In this document: positions 1 to 9,148 of the stretch, piece after piece
How the letters are laid out: every line of letters begins with the position of its first letter
Position numbering within the stretch: position 1 is the stretch's first letter
Source: CALINB01 sp938045325
GTDB taxonomy: Bacteria > Pseudomonadota > Alphaproteobacteria > Rhodospirillales > CALINB01
DNA length: 64,000 nt
Assembly: GCA_038114465.1 (NCBI GenBank)
Contig: JAYNQW010000003.1
Location: 203,342-267,341 of the forward strand
Direction: 5' to 3'
Position numbers and translations under genes: made by a program
Notes under the pieces: generated by a model
Databases searched by the model: none
What the model was told of the DNA's origin: nothing
Seen by the model: only the letters and a program-made list of their open reading frames with translations

Positions 1-135
1 AAGGCATTGGCCGTTTTGTCAACGATGGTCGGCGGTGTGTTGCTGGCACGCGGTGTGAACGATGAAAAATTGTCGCAGGAAATTTTGCTGAATTGCCGCA
101 AGGCAATCGAAAGCCTTGCCAAGCATCAGGACTGA
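1..135 (+). CDS. C-terminal fragment of a TetR-type regulator (partial)
   Basis: Open from the first base of the window to a TGA, encoding 44 residues with the pattern LSTMVGGVLLARGVND near the start. This resembles the last helix of TetR-family ligand-binding domains, where a 'lsalvGallLaRav' segment is common. The DNA-binding part lies outside the window, so the assignment rests only on this short tail. The stop codon directly abuts the stop of the convergent amidotransferase gene. Confidence 0.5.
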   Translation, partial: KALAVLSTMVGGVLLARGVNDEKLSQEILLNCRKAIESLAKHQD

Positions 136-840
136 TTATGTGACAGCGTCGAGCCAATCATCAAACCACAACCGGCCTTGCTTTTCGAGCTTTGCACCAT
201 AGCGCATCGTATCGGCGCGCAGTTTTCCGATTTCAACGCCGGGCGTCGCCGTGATTTCCGCCGTATGGCCGACAAACCAACCTTCAAGCCCCCGCACCGT
301 CACTTCCGGGTGAAACTGCACACCCAAAGCGGCACTCCCCCATTGAAACGCTTGATGGGCGACAAGCCTGGTCGAGGCCAACAGCGTTGCCCCGTCTGGC
401 ATATCGAACGTGTCCCCATGCCAATGAAGCACGGGGTTTTTTTTCGCGCCTATATGCTTTAAAGATGATTGTTGCCCGGCCTTGGACAACTGAATGGGCG
501 CCCAACCGATTTCCTTGGCCGGACCAGGATAGACTTTAGCGCCGAGCGCACACGCCATAAGCTGGGCTCCCAAGCAGATGCCGAGGATGGGCCGTGCGGA
601 TTGAAGCCGGGCTTTGATCCAGGCAATTTCGTCTTTGAGAAACGGATAGGCTTTTTCTTCATAAACACCGATTGGCCCACCGAGAACAATGACAAGATCA
701 TCTTGCCGGGGATCGATGGATGACAGATCATCGGTGGGCACATTGCAATAACGCACCCCCCATCCGCGCGCGCGCAAAACCCCTTCAATCAGGCCTAAAT
801 CTTCGAACGCCACATGCTGTAAGGCAAGTACGGATGGCAT
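136..840 (-). CDS. Class I glutamine amidotransferase-like protein
   Basis: The 234-residue protein has the full class I glutaminase triad: nucleophile Cys89 in GICLGAQ and His177/Glu179 in QFHPEV. Stand-alone proteins of this size in proteobacteria are usually annotated as GMP synthase-like amidotransferases; they hydrolyse glutamine or gamma-glutamyl compounds in the cytoplasm, but the acceptor cannot be read from sequence. It lies divergent to moaA with no obvious partner synthase. The same fold occurs again at 44.4 kb, where the catalytic residues are lost, so this copy is a useful active reference. Confidence 0.8.
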   Translation of the reverse strand: MPSVLALQHVAFEDLGLIEGVLRARGWGVRYCNVPTDDLSSIDPRQDDLVIVLGGPIGVYEEKAYPFLKDEIAWIKARLQSARPILGICLGAQLMACALGAKVYPGPAKEIGWAPIQLSKAGQQSSLKHIGAKKNPVLHWHGDTFDMPDGATLLASTRLVAHQAFQWGSAALGVQFHPEVTVRGLEGWFVGHTAEITATPGVEIGKLRADTMRYGAKLEKQGRLWFDDWLDAVT

Positions 841-976
841 AAAACCTCCTCATAAAGCCAAAAACACGCTAATGCCCCTAAGGTATGATAATATATCGGC
901 CATACTTCTGGGAATTTTCTATAAAAATACTATATTGGCACTAACGATCCTCTGGGAACCGGAAGACTTTCATTTC

Positions 977-1966
977 ATGCTCGACCCTTATGGCCGCGAA
1001 GTCTCTTATCTGCGTGTATCGGTCACGGACCGGTGTGATTTCCGCTGCGTTTATTGCATGTCGGAAGATATGAACTTTTTGCCGAAAGCCGATCTTCTCA
1101 GCCTCGAGGAACTGGACCGTCTTTGCAGCGCATTTGTCCACAAAGGTGTCAATAAATTGCGCATCACGGGCGGTGAGCCACTGGTACGCCGCGGCATCAT
1201 GACGCTTTTTAAGTCCTTAAGCCGGCACCTCGACACCGGTGACTTAAAAGAGCTCACGCTCACAACCAACGGCAGCCAGCTCGCGCAATATGCCGATGAA
1301 CTCGCCTCATACGGCATAAAGCGGATTAACGTTTCCGTCGATTCTCTCGATCCGGATAAATTCCGCCGCATCACCCGGCGCGGCGATCTCGCAAAGGTAA
1401 AAGACGGCATCGAAGCAGCGAAACGCGCCGGTATCCAAATCAAGATCAACACGGTTGCGCTCAAAGGCGTCAATGATGACGAGATCGATTCATTGGTCTG
1501 GTGGTGTAATGATGAAGGCTTCGATCTGACCTTTATCGAAACCATGCCGATGGGGGAAATCGATGAAGACCGGACCGACCGGTACTTGCCGCTCACGGCG
1601 GTGCGGGACAAACTCGAACGCACTTGGACCGTTGAAGATATCGATTACCGCACCGGCGGGCCGGCCCGGTATATGCGCATTGCAGAGACCGGTCAGCGTA
1701 TCGGTTTTATCACGCCGCTGAGCCATAACTTTTGCGAAAGCTGTAACCGGGTCCGCGTTACCTGCACGGGGACGCTTTATATGTGCCTCGGGCAAATGGA
1801 TAGCGCTGATCTGCGCTCGCCCATGCGCATGAGCGAAAGCGATGATGCCTTGAATAATGCCATTGACGAAGCGATCGGGCGCAAACCGAAAGGCCACGAT
1901 TTCGTCATTGAACGCGGCATCAAAACTGACTCCCTCGAACGCCATATGAGCGTTACCGGGGGGTAA
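977..1966 (+). CDS. moaA: GTP 3',8-cyclase MoaA
   Basis: MoaA is a radical SAM enzyme that converts GTP to 3',8-cyclo-GTP, the first step of molybdenum cofactor synthesis. The SAM-cluster motif is Cys20, Cys24, Cys27 in CDFRCVYC; the second cluster appears as NFCESCNRVR plus a later Cys, and the chain ends in the Gly-Gly tail typical of MoaA. An in-frame start exists 105 bases upstream, but the ATG chosen gives the canonical N-terminus MLDPYGREVSYLR and has GGAAG about 11 bases before it. 329 residues is normal for the family. No other moa gene is present nearby. Confidence 0.95.
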   Translation: MLDPYGREVSYLRVSVTDRCDFRCVYCMSEDMNFLPKADLLSLEELDRLCSAFVHKGVNKLRITGGEPLVRRGIMTLFKSLSRHLDTGDLKELTLTTNGSQLAQYADELASYGIKRINVSVDSLDPDKFRRITRRGDLAKVKDGIEAAKRAGIQIKINTVALKGVNDDEIDSLVWWCNDEGFDLTFIETMPMGEIDEDRTDRYLPLTAVRDKLERTWTVEDIDYRTGGPARYMRIAETGQRIGFITPLSHNFCESCNRVRVTCTGTLYMCLGQMDSADLRSPMRMSESDDALNNAIDEAIGRKPKGHDFVIERGIKTDSLERHMSVTGG

Positions 1967-2061
1967 CCTCACCGAGCCGAATATATCTCTATTCTTCAGT
2001 TGATATGAATCAAGGCTATTACGGTCCTTGAAATCTATTTCTAATAGTCGCCGTTACAATA

Positions 2062-2757
2062 ATGCTGTTTGAAATGACTGCCCAAGAAAACCAAGCCGTT
2101 ACGATTACTGTATGGGATGCTTCCGTACGTATTAGCCATTGGGCACTCGCGGGTTTTTTCTTTTTGGCTTATTTCACCGGCGAAGATGAAGGGTTTATCT
2201 TTCGCGTTCATCTTTATGTCGGCTACCTCATTTTGCTGATTGTCGTTTACCGTCTCGCCTGGGGTCTCATCGGTAGCGAGCATGCTCGCTTCGTCAATTT
2301 CATCCGCCCTTGGCCCGACGTTAAAAATCACTTGAAGAGCGTGCTCCGATTTTCCTCAGCCGCTTATATCGGACACAACCCCACCGGGGGCTGGATGATC
2401 GTCTTAATGTTGTTCACACTTATCCTGATCGCCATTACCGGCATGATGGCCGCTGTTGGCGAAGGCGTGACCGTGCCTTTTTTTGGTTGGCTACCCAAGT
2501 TTGCGGCAAAGGCCGCCGAAGAGGTACACGAGGTTGCAGCCAATGCCATGATGATTATGGTTGGAATTCATGTCATCGGCGTATTAGCCGAGTCGCTTCT
2601 GAGCGGCGAAAATCTAATTCGCTCGATGATCAACGGTCAAAAATTTAGGCCAATCGGGACTTCGGAAGGTTCGCAGGTCGGTGCCTGGCAAGCCATATTT
2701 CTCGCGATTATAATCGCCGCGTTCGGTGTTTATTTGGTTGCTCGGTCACGATATTAA
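2062..2757 (+). CDS. Cytochrome b561-family membrane protein
   Basis: A 231-residue protein with four or five hydrophobic segments and the N-terminal pattern VWDASVRISHWALAG typical of Ni/Fe-hydrogenase b-type cytochrome and cytochrome b561 proteins. Candidate haem ligands are His26 in the first helix, His50 (RVHLYVGY), and His residues in VHEVAANAMM and GIHVIGV. Such proteins move electrons between quinones and a soluble or periplasmic cytochrome. An alternative start is the Met four codons downstream. No partner cytochrome c lies adjacent, so its electron donor is unknown. Confidence 0.85.
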   Translation: MLFEMTAQENQAVTITVWDASVRISHWALAGFFFLAYFTGEDEGFIFRVHLYVGYLILLIVVYRLAWGLIGSEHARFVNFIRPWPDVKNHLKSVLRFSSAAYIGHNPTGGWMIVLMLFTLILIAITGMMAAVGEGVTVPFFGWLPKFAAKAAEEVHEVAANAMMIMVGIHVIGVLAESLLSGENLIRSMINGQKFRPIGTSEGSQVGAWQAIFLAIIIAAFGVYLVARSRY

Positions 2758-2864
2758 AACGCTGTTGCATTATTGTTATCCATGATCCTCTTCCCCCAAT
2801 CGAGCCATCCGGCTATGGTGCGCTGATATCGCCCCGCTAGCGGGCAGAAAATGCGGGATAACAA

Positions 2865-3632
2865 ATGGAATTCAACACACTCGCCATAACCGCCGCGACG
2901 AACGACGAAGCGCAAGAGGCGGAAAAACGCCTCAAAGCGCAATACGATCACGTTGCCCCGGAAGACGCCGACGTAGTTGTAGCGCTCGGCGGCGACGGGT
3001 TCATGTTGGAAACACTCCACCAATTCATGGATTCCAAGAAACCCATATTCGGCATTAACCGAGGGTCAGTTGGTTTCCTGATGAACGAATATCAAGATAA
3101 CAACCTGCATGAGCGTATCGCCAAAGCCAAACCCGTCGAGCTCCACCCCTTGCGCATGACGGCAACGGATATTTCGGGCCAAGAGCACACCGCGCTTGCA
3201 GTCAATGAAGTATCTTTGCTGCGCGAAACCCGGCTGGCGGCGAAAATTCGTGTCCTCGTTGACGGCATCGTACGCGTCGAGGAAATGATTTGCGATGGGG
3301 TCCTCGTTTCAACTCCCGCCGGCAGCACGGCTTATAATCTTTCCGCACACGGCCCGATCATTCCCATTGGCGCCGGCCTGCTCGCCTTGACGCCGATCAG
3401 CGTATTCCGTCCGCGACGCCTCACGGCCGCCCTACTGCCACAATCATCAACCGTTGTGTTTGAAGTCATCACACCGGAGCATCGTTCCGTCAGCGCGGTT
3501 GCTGACTTTACCGAAGTCCGGGATGTTGTGCGCGTTCAAGTCCAGGAAAGCGAAAGCTTCACGCCAACGTTGTTGTTTGATCCCGAGCATAATTTGGAAG
3601 AGCGGATCATTCACGAACAGTTTATCTCCTAA
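2865..3632 (+). CDS. nadK: NAD kinase
   Basis: NAD kinase phosphorylates NAD to NADP. The diagnostic GGDG motif is at residues 42-45 (ALGGDGFMLETL), followed by GINRGSVGFLMNEY, NEVSLLRE and the Gly-rich STPAGSTAYNLSAHGP segment. Length (255) fits the short alphaproteobacterial form. The stop is followed after 16 bases by the start of the AbrB-type permease, so the two genes are probably co-transcribed. Confidence 0.94.
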   Translation: MEFNTLAITAATNDEAQEAEKRLKAQYDHVAPEDADVVVALGGDGFMLETLHQFMDSKKPIFGINRGSVGFLMNEYQDNNLHERIAKAKPVELHPLRMTATDISGQEHTALAVNEVSLLRETRLAAKIRVLVDGIVRVEEMICDGVLVSTPAGSTAYNLSAHGPIIPIGAGLLALTPISVFRPRRLTAALLPQSSTVVFEVITPEHRSVSAVADFTEVRDVVRVQVQESESFTPTLLFDPEHNLEERIIHEQFIS

Positions 3633-3648
3633 ATCAGGAAGCGATCAC

Positions 3649-4740
3649 GTGAAGCTTCCGAATAACCTGACGCCAAAAATCGTCGCAAAAATCATGGCAA
3701 CCATCGCGTTCGGTGCCGTTGGTGGTTTTATCGCGGACTATTTAACGTTACCATTGCCCTGGCTGATCGGCGCTTTGATCATTACCCTTATCGCCGCTTT
3801 ATCCGGTGCCCCGCTGCAAAGTCCCGGCAGGCTGCGGCATTACATGATCACTATCCTCGGCGTCATGCTCGGCAGCGGTTTTTCACCGGAAATATTTGAG
3901 CAAATTACCCAATGGCCGGTCAGCCTGGCCGCCGTCCTGCTTTACACAATCGGTGTCACTGCCATCATCATTTACTGCCTGACAAAGTTCACGAAGTTCG
4001 GCTTCGTGAATTCATTCTTCGGCGGCGCACCCGGCGGCTTGGCCGAGCTCGTCATCCTGGCAAGAGAATACGGCGGGGACGAACGGCTGGTTTCACTCAT
4101 GCACAGCACCCGGCTTATGCTCACCGTGTTAACCATTCCGTTTTTTTACCGGTTTTATTACGATTACACCCCTGCCGCCCGTGCCGCCGGCGCCAATATC
4201 GGCAATGATATTGCCTTGCTCGACTTTGTAATATTACTGGGGTGCGCCGTGCTTGGTTATTTCGGTGGCAAGAAAATTAAATTACCCGCCTATCAGATTT
4301 TCGGCCCCCTTGTTTTAAGCGCCTTCGTTCATATTACCGGCATTACGGATGCCCACCTGCCCGGCAGCCTGATCATTGCCGCTCAACTCGTCTTCGGCAC
4401 GGCGTTGGGCTGTCAATTTATTGGCATCACCCTTAAAGACGTCTCAAAAACGATTACCGCCAGCATCATGATGACGTTCGTGTTTATTATTATGGCGGCG
4501 GTTTTCGCGTATGGGTTGAGCGAAATCACCGGTTTGCCGTTTCGAACACTGTTTCTTACATTTTCACCAGGCGGCCTGCCAGAGATGACGCTGATCAGCT
4601 TATCGCTGAACATCGATATCGCATTTGTGACGACCCATCATTCGATACGGGTGATCTTCCTGCTCGCGATTGTTCCGGTCTTGTTTTATTGGATCGCACC
4701 GCATTTCGGAATCACGTTACAAAACAAAGATAAAATTTAA
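3649..4740 (+). CDS. AbrB/AidB-type membrane permease family protein
   Basis: A hydrophobic protein of 363 residues with about ten membrane segments arranged as two similar halves, each starting with a Gly/Pro-rich loop (PLPWLIGAL, then IKLPAYQIFGPL). This is the AbrB family once misnamed ammonia monooxygenase; its substrate is unknown. The frame is open much further upstream through nadK, but GTG at 3649 follows AGGAAG at seven bases and begins a sensible protein. The second half contains TFSPGGLPEMTLIS, the most conserved family signature. Confidence 0.8.
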   Translation: MKLPNNLTPKIVAKIMATIAFGAVGGFIADYLTLPLPWLIGALIITLIAALSGAPLQSPGRLRHYMITILGVMLGSGFSPEIFEQITQWPVSLAAVLLYTIGVTAIIIYCLTKFTKFGFVNSFFGGAPGGLAELVILAREYGGDERLVSLMHSTRLMLTVLTIPFFYRFYYDYTPAARAAGANIGNDIALLDFVILLGCAVLGYFGGKKIKLPAYQIFGPLVLSAFVHITGITDAHLPGSLIIAAQLVFGTALGCQFIGITLKDVSKTITASIMMTFVFIIMAAVFAYGLSEITGLPFRTLFLTFSPGGLPEMTLISLSLNIDIAFVTTHHSIRVIFLLAIVPVLFYWIAPHFGITLQNKDKI

Positions 4741-4749
4741 ACGTGCATC

Positions 4750-5799
4750 CTATTTGTGATCTGCACCGACGGCTTCCTTGACACTCGCAAATCCGTGCTC
4801 GAATAAAAGTTTAACGAGATCTTGATTGATTTTATTCACAAGACCGGGGCCGTGATAAACCATCGACGAATAAAGCTGCACCAATGAAGCACCTGCTCGG
4901 ATTTTCGCATACGCATCCCAACCGCTCGAAACACCGCCGACGCCGATGATTGGTACTTGACCCTGCGTGAGGCGGTACATATCACGCAGCACTTCCGTTG
5001 ACGGAGAGAACAACGGCCGCCCGCTTAAACCACCGGTTTCCGTTCTCTTCGGGCTTTTTAAAGTATCGGGACGCCCAATCGTCGTGTTTGTGGCGATTAA
5101 ACCATCGATACCCAGTTCAAGAACGACCTCGGCAATGTCGGCTTTATCGTCTTCCGTCAAATCCGGCGCAATCTTCAGCAATAATGGTTGTGAAGCCGAC
5201 GACACACGCCGCAAAGTATCTTGCACGGCTTCAAGTAATTCCTTTAACGGCCCCTTACCTTGCAGCGCACGCAAGCCCGGCGTATTCGGCGAAGATACAT
5301 TGACGACGACATAATCCGCCAACGGTGCCAAAACTTCGGCAACCGCGACGTAATCGGCGGCGGCATCCGTGCTTTCTTTATTTTTGCCGAGGTTTGCACC
5401 GACAATACCGAGACGGCCATGGCTTAACCGCTCGGCGACTTTTTCCATACCATCATTATTAAAGCCGAGTCTGTTGATGACGGCGTCGTCTTCAGGCAAC
5501 CGGAATATGCGCGGCTTGGCATTGCCGGATTGAGGACGCGGTGTCACGCTGCCGATTTCGACAAAGCCAAACCCTTGCGCCAACATCTGCGAATACACTT
5601 CGGCATTTTTATCAAAACCGGCGGATAACCCGATCGGATTCGGAAATTCAAGCCCCCAAAGCGAGGTGCGCAAACACGCGTCTTCAAACCGCTCCGGCTG
5701 CGGTACCAAACCGGCTTTAAGCGCATGTATCCCTAAACGATGGGCTGTCTCCGGATCGAGTAGCCGAAGAAACGGACCGGCGCAATCATACCACCCCAT
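4750..5799 (-). CDS. pyrD: Dihydroorotate dehydrogenase (quinone), class 2
   Basis: Oxidises dihydroorotate to orotate with FMN and passes electrons to the membrane quinone pool in pyrimidine synthesis. Class 2 features are the N-terminal membrane-associated extension (about 50 residues before NPIGLSAGFDKNAE), the catalytic-Ser region NVSSPNTPGLR, KIAPDLTEDD, and NTTIGRP. The final FMN-phosphate loop is GVGGVSSGWDAYAKIRAGA. The start overlaps the stop of the upstream DUF952 gene by one base (TAATG), indicating translational coupling. The other pyrimidine gene here, pyrC, is at 58.5 kb. Confidence 0.95.
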   Translation of the reverse strand: MGWYDCAGPFLRLLDPETAHRLGIHALKAGLVPQPERFEDACLRTSLWGLEFPNPIGLSAGFDKNAEVYSQMLAQGFGFVEIGSVTPRPQSGNAKPRIFRLPEDDAVINRLGFNNDGMEKVAERLSHGRLGIVGANLGKNKESTDAAADYVAVAEVLAPLADYVVVNVSSPNTPGLRALQGKGPLKELLEAVQDTLRRVSSASQPLLLKIAPDLTEDDKADIAEVVLELGIDGLIATNTTIGRPDTLKSPKRTETGGLSGRPLFSPSTEVLRDMYRLTQGQVPIIGVGGVSSGWDAYAKIRAGASLVQLYSSMVYHGPGLVNKINQDLVKLLFEHGFASVKEAVGADHK

Positions 5800-6191
5800 T
5801 AAGCTTCACCTTTCCGTTTCCGTTCCCGTTCCCGTTCCTTGATCGGAATATCCGCGGGGAATACATGCAGGCCATCGTCTCCCAAGGGCAAATCGTCAAC
5901 CCGCAGCACGGCTTCGAGGGGCAATGACCCGTAAAGATGCGGAAACAATGCACCGCCCCGGGATGGCTCCCACTTAAGATCGACGCTTAATAATTCACTG
6001 TCGACGCTCAAGAGGACCAAGTCCGGTTGGCCGCTACGGTGCTTTGCCGCACTTTCACGGACCTGCCCGGCGCCCGAGAAATGGATAAACCCATCGGCTC
6101 GGTCTTGCGACGATCCTTTGTAGACGCCTAGTTCCTGAGCGGCCTGCCATTCGGCACGCGTGCACATATGATAAATCCAACCCCCATTCAT
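5799..6191 (-). CDS. DUF952 family protein
   Basis: A 130-residue cytoplasmic protein matching DUF952: early IYHMCTRAEWQAA, middle DGFIHFSGAGQV, then LLSVD and FPHLYGSLPLEAV. The conserved Arg/His positions look similar to ADP-ribosyltransferase-like folds, but no biochemical role is established. It is the first gene of a two-gene unit with pyrD, with overlapping stop and start codons. The C-terminus is a run of alternating Arg, Glu and Lys. Confidence 0.85.
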   Translation of the reverse strand: MNGGWIYHMCTRAEWQAAQELGVYKGSSQDRADGFIHFSGAGQVRESAAKHRSGQPDLVLLSVDSELLSVDLKWEPSRGGALFPHLYGSLPLEAVLRVDDLPLGDDGLHVFPADIPIKERERERKRKGEA

Positions 6192-6306
6192 GGCGCCAGC
6201 CTACTGGAAAGCCCGCAGAAACAATAGTAATCCCGCAAACCCCCTTCTCGCGGAGTGTTCGGGCGCGCTACACTGAGCCGACATTAAAATAAGATAAACC
6301 GATTCG

Positions 6307-6732
6307 GTGAAGCGCATGTCCGATCAAGCGGCCGTTCTATTTGCCAACGATGCTTTTTACGTGGCTTTCGCCACCAAAGACATCGATACCATGGACCAAG
6401 TGTGGGCACAGCATACCCCGGTGACCTGTCTTCACCCGGGATGGGAGTTGCTTGTGGGCCGTGAAGCCGTCATGGACAGCTGGCAGGATATTCTCACCAG
6501 TAAAAATTCACCGGATATTCGCTGCCAGGATGCCAGCGCTTCAATTCTCGGTGACACCGCCTATGTGGTCTGTACCGAAGTCCTCAAAGATAAAGGCTAC
6601 CTAATCGCAACAAACATCTTTATCCGTGAGGGTAACCTCTGGAAAATGGTCCACCATCAAGCAGGCGCCATTCCCGCACCACAAAATGAAGACGAAACAC
6701 CGCCACCGCCCGAACCGGGATCACTTATATAA
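6307..6732 (+). CDS. SnoaL/NTF2-like fold protein
   Basis: 141 residues with the NTF2-like arrangement: N-terminal helix (FANDAFYVAFATKD), DTMDQVWAQHTPVTCLHPGW, GREAVMDSWQDIL, and closing beta strands ending in WKMVHHQAG. Members of this SnoaL_3-like group bind small ligands or act as isomerase-like enzymes; no substrate can be named. The start may be this GTG or the ATG three codons later. The C-terminus is a Pro/Glu-rich tail. It is 23 bases upstream of the cyclophilin-like gene. Confidence 0.7.
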   Translation: MKRMSDQAAVLFANDAFYVAFATKDIDTMDQVWAQHTPVTCLHPGWELLVGREAVMDSWQDILTSKNSPDIRCQDASASILGDTAYVVCTEVLKDKGYLIATNIFIREGNLWKMVHHQAGAIPAPQNEDETPPPPEPGSLI

Positions 6733-6755
6733 AAGTTATTAAAAGGGGATTTTCC

Positions 6756-7130
6756 GTGAACACGATCAAAATGACCATCGGTGACGTTGTTATTCGTGCT
6801 GAATTGTTCGACACCCCGACAGCAAACGCCATCTATCAAGCATTACCGTTTGATGCCAGCGCCAATACCTGGGGCGAAGAAGTATATTTTTCGGTGCCCG
6901 TTTCGGCCCCCCTCGAACATGATGCGCGCGATGTGGTCGAAGCTGGCGAGTTGGCCTTTTGGGTTGAGGGCACATCGATTGCAATCGGTTTTGGCCGCAC
7001 ACCGATATCTCAAGGCGATGAAATCCGTTTAGCTGCCCGAACCAACATTTGGGGCCGCGCGCTCGATGATGTCCGGCAATTGAAATCTATTCCATCCGGC
7101 GCGCTGATAAAAGTTGAGACCCTTCCCTAA
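6756..7130 (+). CDS. Cyclophilin-like fold protein (DUF369 type)
   Basis: 124 residues with the cyclophilin-like pattern of the small DUF369/TM1367-type family: IGDVVIRAELFDTPTANAIYQALPF, then WGEEVYFSVPV, GELAFWVEGTSIAIGFGRTP and a central ARTNIWGR. These proteins have a cyclophilin-type barrel but no demonstrated prolyl isomerase activity. A run GGGGA lies about 10 bases before the ATG. It probably shares a transcript with the SnoaL-like gene upstream. Confidence 0.75.
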   Translation: MNTIKMTIGDVVIRAELFDTPTANAIYQALPFDASANTWGEEVYFSVPVSAPLEHDARDVVEAGELAFWVEGTSIAIGFGRTPISQGDEIRLAARTNIWGRALDDVRQLKSIPSGALIKVETLP

Positions 7131-7158
7131 ACTCGGCCCATCCGATCCGAAGCGGCGA

Positions 7159-7776
7159 TCACCAAACGCAGAAGAGTTTCTTTGCTTTTTCAAGCTTCGC
7201 CTGATCGCTTTGTTCATGGAATTGATGGAAAACCTGTTGCAGTGCCTCCCGCTTAATACTGTTCGCAGAAACCAAATCAACAATCTCTTCGATTAATTCA
7301 ACCTGGTCCTCCGGCACCTGAATTGTTTTCATCGTTCGCCGGTCAGGATGTTCCGTTTCGCTGGAACTGCCCGATTTCTCTCCTTTAACATACGGCACAT
7401 AATTCATATCGATTTTTAAAATATGCTGGGTCAGCCAGTCAGAAAGAAATTTCAGGACCTTCGGGACATCGACCGACATCGGGTCTTTCGTATACAATTT
7501 ATGAAGCATCTGGATCATGCTGGTGAAGTCCGCATGGGCACGGCAATGGCTTTTAAAATCCGGGTATCCTGCCTGCTCCATGTACCGCTCTTCACGTTCG
7601 AAGTGCTCATCGACATATTTGATCAAGCAATCGATCGTTGCGGCAATTTGCTCGGCCCCCTTACCGTCTTCGTACGCATCATGGAACGTGTTAATGGCGT
7701 CAAAAAGGTCCTTGTGGTCATTGTCAATCACACGGATGGATGTAGAATAATCCGGTGACCATTCATATACAGGCAT
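7159..7776 (-). CDS. Bacteriohaemerythrin
   Basis: An oxygen-binding diiron protein. All seven iron ligands are visible in residues 1-130: His21 (IDNDHKD), His58 and Glu62 (HFEREERYM), His77, His81, and His118/Asp123 (HILKIDMNY). The haemerythrin domain fills the first two thirds; residues 130-205 form a charged, probably helical tail unlike the short single-domain proteins and may mediate partner contacts. It is probably monocistronic, with the convergent cyclophilin-like gene 29 bases away. Confidence 0.9.
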   Translation of the reverse strand: MPVYEWSPDYSTSIRVIDNDHKDLFDAINTFHDAYEDGKGAEQIAATIDCLIKYVDEHFEREERYMEQAGYPDFKSHCRAHADFTSMIQMLHKLYTKDPMSVDVPKVLKFLSDWLTQHILKIDMNYVPYVKGEKSGSSSETEHPDRRTMKTIQVPEDQVELIEEIVDLVSANSIKREALQQVFHQFHEQSDQAKLEKAKKLFCVW

Positions 7777-7874
7777 AAAAATTCTCTCTCGGCACGGAAG
7801 CGGTTTTGTTTTGTCTTGTCTATACTCGGGTAAATTTTAGTGATCCAAATTGATTAGCATCAAAAGTTGATAAA

Positions 7875-9023
7875 ATGAATACTTCGAAAGCCGGCAAACG
7901 CAAACCGACCCACCCGCAAGCCGAAATTCGCGCCAGCCAAACTGGCAGCTTCTTGACATTGCACGAGATCGTCAAGAAGGCCCGGCAACGCATGGATGAC
8001 GAAAATTGGGACTATTTGATGGGCGGCACCGAAACAGAAACGACCATGCACCGTAACCGCATGGCGTTGGATGCGATTGCGTTTACACCGCGGGTCCTCA
8101 GAGACGTTTCCGCTATCGATTGTTCGGCGTCTTTTTTCGGCCAAAAGCTTCGCATTCCGGTTTTACTGGCGCCCGTCGGCATGCTTGAACGGTTTGACCC
8201 TGACGGCGCAGCGGCATCCGCTAAGGCCTGCGCCGAATTCGGCATCGCCCATATGCTGAGCTCGAGAACCGCGCCCGAACTCGAAGACGTCGCGGCGGCG
8301 GGCGACAACATGCGCCTATTTCAACTTTATACGCGCGGTGATTGGGACTGGATTGAAGACTATATCAAGCGCGCCAAGGACAATGGGTTTTCGGCGTTCT
8401 GCATGACCGTCGACTCGGCTTATTACTCACGGCGCGAACGCGTGCTCGCGCGCGGGCACATCACAACATTTCGCTCCGGCATCGAAGGCTTTATCCATCA
8501 AACTCAACTCAATTGGGATACAGTGAAGCGCTTCAAGGAGACGTACCCGGATTTTCCACTCATCATCAAAGGTATTGCCACGGCGGAAGACGCCACGCTT
8601 GCCATCGAACACGGCGTTGATGGAATTTACATCTCCAATCATGGCGGACGTCAACTCGATCACGGTCGCGGCGCGATCGAAACCCTACCCGAAATCGTTG
8701 ATGCCGCGAACGGCCAAGCGACAATAATAATCGACGGCGGCTTTTGCCGGGGCAGCGATATCGTCAAAGCCGTCATCATGGGCGCTGACGTAGTCGGCCT
8801 CGGCAAACTTCAAGGCCTTGCCCTGGCTGCGGGCGGCGCACCCGGCGTGGTGCGCATGCTCGAAATCCTTGAAAAGGAAATCATCACGTGTTTGGGCCTA
8901 ATCGGTGCCAGCAGCTTTGACGAATTGGACCCAAAGGCGATTATTCTACCAGCAAAACCGGCCACTGAACCCCATGCAACGAGCGCGTTTCCGCTGTTGA
9001 ATCTCACCAGCGGCACATATTAG
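7875..9023 (+). CDS. FMN-dependent alpha-hydroxy-acid oxidase/dehydrogenase, copy 1
   Basis: Belongs to the glycolate oxidase/lactate dehydrogenase (LldD) family, which oxidises 2-hydroxy acids to 2-oxo acids. Family residues are visible: the active-site Tyr in WDYLMGG, Tyr of LFQLYTRGD, Arg in SRRERV, the FMN-contacting Lys of LIIKGIAT, and the catalytic His/Arg pair of SNHGGRQLD. It is 382 residues and begins a head-to-tail array of three divergent paralogs. The second copy shares most motifs; the third differs at the QLD site (QPD). Substrate cannot be assigned from sequence. Confidence 0.9.
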   Translation: MNTSKAGKRKPTHPQAEIRASQTGSFLTLHEIVKKARQRMDDENWDYLMGGTETETTMHRNRMALDAIAFTPRVLRDVSAIDCSASFFGQKLRIPVLLAPVGMLERFDPDGAAASAKACAEFGIAHMLSSRTAPELEDVAAAGDNMRLFQLYTRGDWDWIEDYIKRAKDNGFSAFCMTVDSAYYSRRERVLARGHITTFRSGIEGFIHQTQLNWDTVKRFKETYPDFPLIIKGIATAEDATLAIEHGVDGIYISNHGGRQLDHGRGAIETLPEIVDAANGQATIIIDGGFCRGSDIVKAVIMGADVVGLGKLQGLALAAGGAPGVVRMLEILEKEIITCLGLIGASSFDELDPKAIILPAKPATEPHATSAFPLLNLTSGTY

Positions 9024-9148
9024 GTGTAGAAAAGACAACATTTATCGCCCCAGGTTATTGTCCCAAGCGAAATTCTGGTTTATTTCCAAGACTGTTTAAC
9101 GAAGCACCAATAACCATCTCAAGTAACACTAGGGAGGATTACCGGCCC

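Noticed and set aside
872..977. Upstream ATG for moaA giving a 364-residue protein
   Set aside because: The extra 35 residues are not conserved in MoaA, and the downstream start has a ribosome site and the usual N-terminus.
872..1050. Molybdenum-cofactor riboswitch before moaA
   Set aside because: The gap from the divergent gene to the start is short and AT-rich, and I see no multi-helix structure.
3454..3648. Long N-terminal extension of the AbrB-type permease
   Set aside because: It overlaps nadK in another frame and is rich in basic residues unlike the family.
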